This document shows, piece after piece, positions 61,365-64,000 of a stretch of 64,000 nucleotides of DNA. The stretch covers positions 107,540 to 171,539 of the forward strand of contig VXBA01001490.1 in the NCBI GenBank assembly GCA_013399895.1, written 5' to 3'. Under the pieces are notes generated by a model, which saw only the letters and a list, made by a program, of their open reading frames with translations, ran no database searches and had not been told where the DNA came from. The first letter of the stretch is position 1, and each line of letters begins with the position of its first letter. This stretch comes from Serilophus lunatus (Eukaryota > Chordata > Aves > Passeriformes > Eurylaimidae). The position numbers and the translations under genes were made by a program.

Positions 61365-62350
61365 TTTTCCTCTTGGAGAAAAGATCAAAACAGCAATGCA
61401 TTTAAGGAAGGAACACTGCCTCTTCATCAAAGCAGAGAAGAAAAAACCATTGTTTTTTATACATTAACTAAATGTGTACTGTAACCTGATTTTCAGATAA
61501 CATTTTGATCCTAAGATGATCACAATAAAAAGGAACACAATAATTGTCAAATAGAACTTTATTCTTTTTGATGTAAAAGTCTAATTAGAACTAAAATTCC
61601 ATTCCCTGAGGAAATTCTGATATTTCAAAGTTTGATGTGAGTTCATATCAGGATAAAATATTTACATTTAATTTTTTGTCAAAGCAAACAATTCAACTTT
61701 CTCAAAAAAATAGTTTTACACTTGTCTGGTATGTTACGAAATGAAAAAGATACACATTTGAAACAAAATATCTGTGTATGCAACATAAATATTCAACTAA
61801 ATTGTTATGTCCCAAAGCAATATGTTGATAGCATAAAATCATCATTATCTACTTCAATGAATTATAAAAATAAATTTAATTTTTATTTTTGTTAATAATA
61901 AAGATAATCCCTGATCCCAAAAATCACGCAAATTTCTGCTTCTAATCAGTAAGTGGTTTTAGAATGGGATTCTGTTGAATCACTAGGAACCAGTGATTCT
62001 GGAAACATTACTGTGTAGTCTTTCTTTTGTTTTGCAAGATTTTATTTTTTTTAATATGCACTACCTTTTCTATGAATCAAAATTATAAGTAGGTCTAATA
62101 TGGTGCCTAGATGAACATGCATCATGATTTTCCAATAGCTTCTTATTTGTGACTTAAAATTATCAAATTAAAACAACTTGTAATACTTTTTAGTTATTCC
62201 TTCAGGATTTCCATCAGCCTTTCTCTGATCATCTAATAAAAAGAACTACAGTGGCTTCCCCTTTGTCAGGTTGTTCTGTTTTTCGTAATGAGAAAGCTTC
62301 TAATTCCTGTTTAAGGCAAAATGAAAGAGAATTTGGGGATCATAGTAGAT
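61365..62350. other. AT-rich non-coding DNA, no feature seen
   Basis: Very AT-rich, particularly 61850-61910. No gene or repeat family recognised. Confidence 0.6.
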
Positions 62351-62873
62351 AGATCACAGAATTACAGAGTATGCTGAGTTGTAAGGGACCTACAAGGTCA
62401 TTGAGTTCAACACCTAGCCCTGCCCCTAGAGTGATATCATATGCCTAAGAGTATCATCCAACTGCTTCTTCAACTCTATCAGCCTTGGTGCTGTGACCAC
62501 TTTTCTATGGATCCTGTTCCAGTGCCCAATCAGCCTTTCTGGGTGAGGAACCTCTTTCTAATATCCAACCTAAGCATCACTTGACACAACTTCAGGCTGT
62601 TCCCTTGGGCCCTGTCACTGGTCATCGCAAAGCAGAGATCACTGCCTGTCCCTTCCTCTTCCCCTCACAAAGAAGTTGTCACTGCAATGAGGTTTCCCCT
62701 CACTTTCCTCTTCACCAGGCTGAACAGACCAAGTGCCCTCAGCCACTCGTCATATGGCTTCCGCCAAGGCCCTTCCCTATCTTCATTTTCCTCCTTTGAA
62801 TGCTCTGTAATAGCTTAGTATCTTTCTTATATTGCAGTGACAAAACTGCACAAAATATTCGAGGGGAGGCCAA
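62351..62873 (-). mobile_element. CR1 LINE fragment, about 520 bp, longest in the window
   Basis: Reversed CR1 blocks in order: 'atcacagaattacagagtat', 'gggacctacaaggtcattga', CCTGTTCCAGTGCCCAATCA, 'accaggctgaacagaccaag', CTTTGAATGCTCTGTAATAG and 'aaaactgcacaaaatattcg'. It is 5'-truncated at about 62873. The open frame at 62581-62799 on the opposite strand is a by-product. Confidence 0.96.
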
Positions 62874-64000
62874 ATAACCAAATCCATGCTCCTGCCAGTT
62901 CAAGATAGCACTATTCATTAAGTATTAAACTGCTATTATAAATGACCTTAGGAGATAACTTTGTCTGTAAAATTTCTTTTAGAAGGTCATTAAGAGCTTC
63001 TGGGAATTCAGTGAATCAAAGGACCTCACAGAACACCTGCATTCTAGAATTGTTGCCTCTTATAGCTCTCGCACACAGCTCCTTGTAACCTCCTTGTAAC
63101 AACTCTGATCAACAGCAATGCTTAATCCTTGTAGTCCTTCATGATGCAGAACATGGACACCCATCCACATGACAAAAACCTTGCAACCTTGCCTGCTGCC
63201 CCTGTCAGCCAAAGGAAGAATGGAATAATATAAGCAATGGAAAGAAATAGGGATGATAATTCATATACTCTGTAAGACAAGCTCTCAGGATCATGTGTCA
63301 GTTATGCTTTGGAAAATGTATCGGAGTCATGTGGCAAAGCATTGCAGTGGCATGGAGCTTCTCCAGGAAACTACACTGCTCCAAATCTAGATAGGTATTT
63401 TACTTGACTTTGAAGATGTTCTTTTGGGGAAAAAAAAAAAAAAAGAAAAGAAAAAAAAGATCATACATCGAGGCTCTTTCTGTGGCTTTACTGCTCTTCT
63501 TCTTATATAAAGGGAAGTAAGGCACAAGTTGGCACTTCTTAAAAATAATAGTCTGGAAAAGGAATTGAAAGAAAATATATTGTGACTGAAGAAATACAGG
63601 CTGCAACGTGCCTGCAGTTGACAGGAGGAGCAACCCTCTAGGTTTTAAGCAAAATAGAGATGTAGTTCACTTTACAGTCCCAGAGTTATTTCCCTTTTTA
63701 TTTCTTACTATTTCATAAGTAATTCTTTTTTCTAGAAAGCACTAATGCGATTATTTCTTAAAATATTTTTACCTGTAACACCTTCTTTTAATTTAAAAAA
63801 ATGCACTGAAGATGTAAAAGTGAGATGTAAGAGATGTGTCAAAGAGAGATGGCTCTAATAAGACATTCATGGGTGATTTGATTTCCCCTGCTGTTGCAGT
63901 AAGTCAGATAAAATCATATTTTAGACTCTCCTAAAATTTTAAAACTGTTCATGAGGAGTATTGATGACATTCCTGCTGCAGTTAGGTATGTCTTTTAATT
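62874..64000. other. AT-rich non-coding DNA, no feature seen
   Basis: No recognisable gene. It includes the A-rich tract at 63430-63459 and a 10-base tandem pair, CTCCTTGTAA twice, near 63080-63100. Confidence 0.6.
63430..63459. repeat. A-rich tract
   Basis: An A15 run followed by GAAAAG and A8-G. Simple low-complexity sequence. Confidence 0.9.

Noticed and set aside
1..64000. tRNA, rRNA, snRNA or microRNA genes
   Set aside because: No cloverleaf with A/B boxes, no rRNA blocks and no hairpin of adequate length was recognised on either strand by eye; a covariance-model scan would be needed to exclude small RNAs.

Overview
The window looks like a gene-poor, AT-rich stretch of a bird nuclear genome. 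The main evidence is about ten fragments of the avian LINE CR1, recognisable by the 3'-terminal blocks around 'ggttggaaaagacctttaag' and the short ATTCTRTG-type terminal repeats. They are joined by endogenous-retrovirus LTRs, one of which starts TGTCC (minus strand) and ends in a TTTAT..CACGAGTTTT / AAATCACAACA type end, a layout common in bird genomes. Two N runs (15779-16554 and 36356-36371) show it is a draft assembly. I recognise no protein-coding gene of the host; the open frames are short, lack homology I can name, and are what AT-rich non-coding DNA gives by chance. Whether the window is intergenic or inside a very large intron cannot be decided from the sequence alone.

Layout. 1-15.3 kb: mostly unique AT-rich DNA with microsatellites and one CR1 tail (9.8 kb). 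15.3-16.7 kb: a minus-strand LTR unit with perfect 5-bp target duplications and an assembly gap inside it. 17.3-18.8 kb: the most gene-regulatory-looking part of the window, a repeat-poor block rich in homeodomain-type TAAT/ATTA cores and E-boxes, split by a G-rich tract and a C-rich tract. 19.0-20.4 kb: a CR1 fragment and a block resembling a very old dispersed vertebrate repeat. 24.7-25.3 kb: a decayed retroviral pol fragment (RNase H end plus integrase) on the minus strand. 25.4-39 kb: unique DNA with two exon-like splice-site pairs, a CR1 scrap, a 410-bp minus-strand LTR with 6-bp target duplications (32.7-33.1 kb) and the small gap. 39.0-39.7 kb: a complete 615-bp solo LTR with 5-bp target duplications. 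40.2 kb: an AT-rich palindromic tract. 44.3-47.8 kb: CR1, an older plus-strand LTR related to the 39-kb one, and an unexplained inverted duplication of about 200 bp whose core differs at only 2 of 108 positions. 48.7-64 kb: several CR1 fragments, a compound tetranucleotide microsatellite (49.1 kb), a 32-T run, and two further blocks (59.1-60.2 kb) that read like conserved non-coding sequence.

I do not see an operon, CRISPR array, rRNA, tRNA or any microbial system. The items most worth a second look are the 17.3-18.8 kb block, the 44.8/47.7-kb inverted duplication, the pol fragment, the ancient-repeat block at 20.3 kb and the LTR interrupted by the gap. All element calls rest on recalled family patterns and direct inspection of ends and duplications, not on searches.
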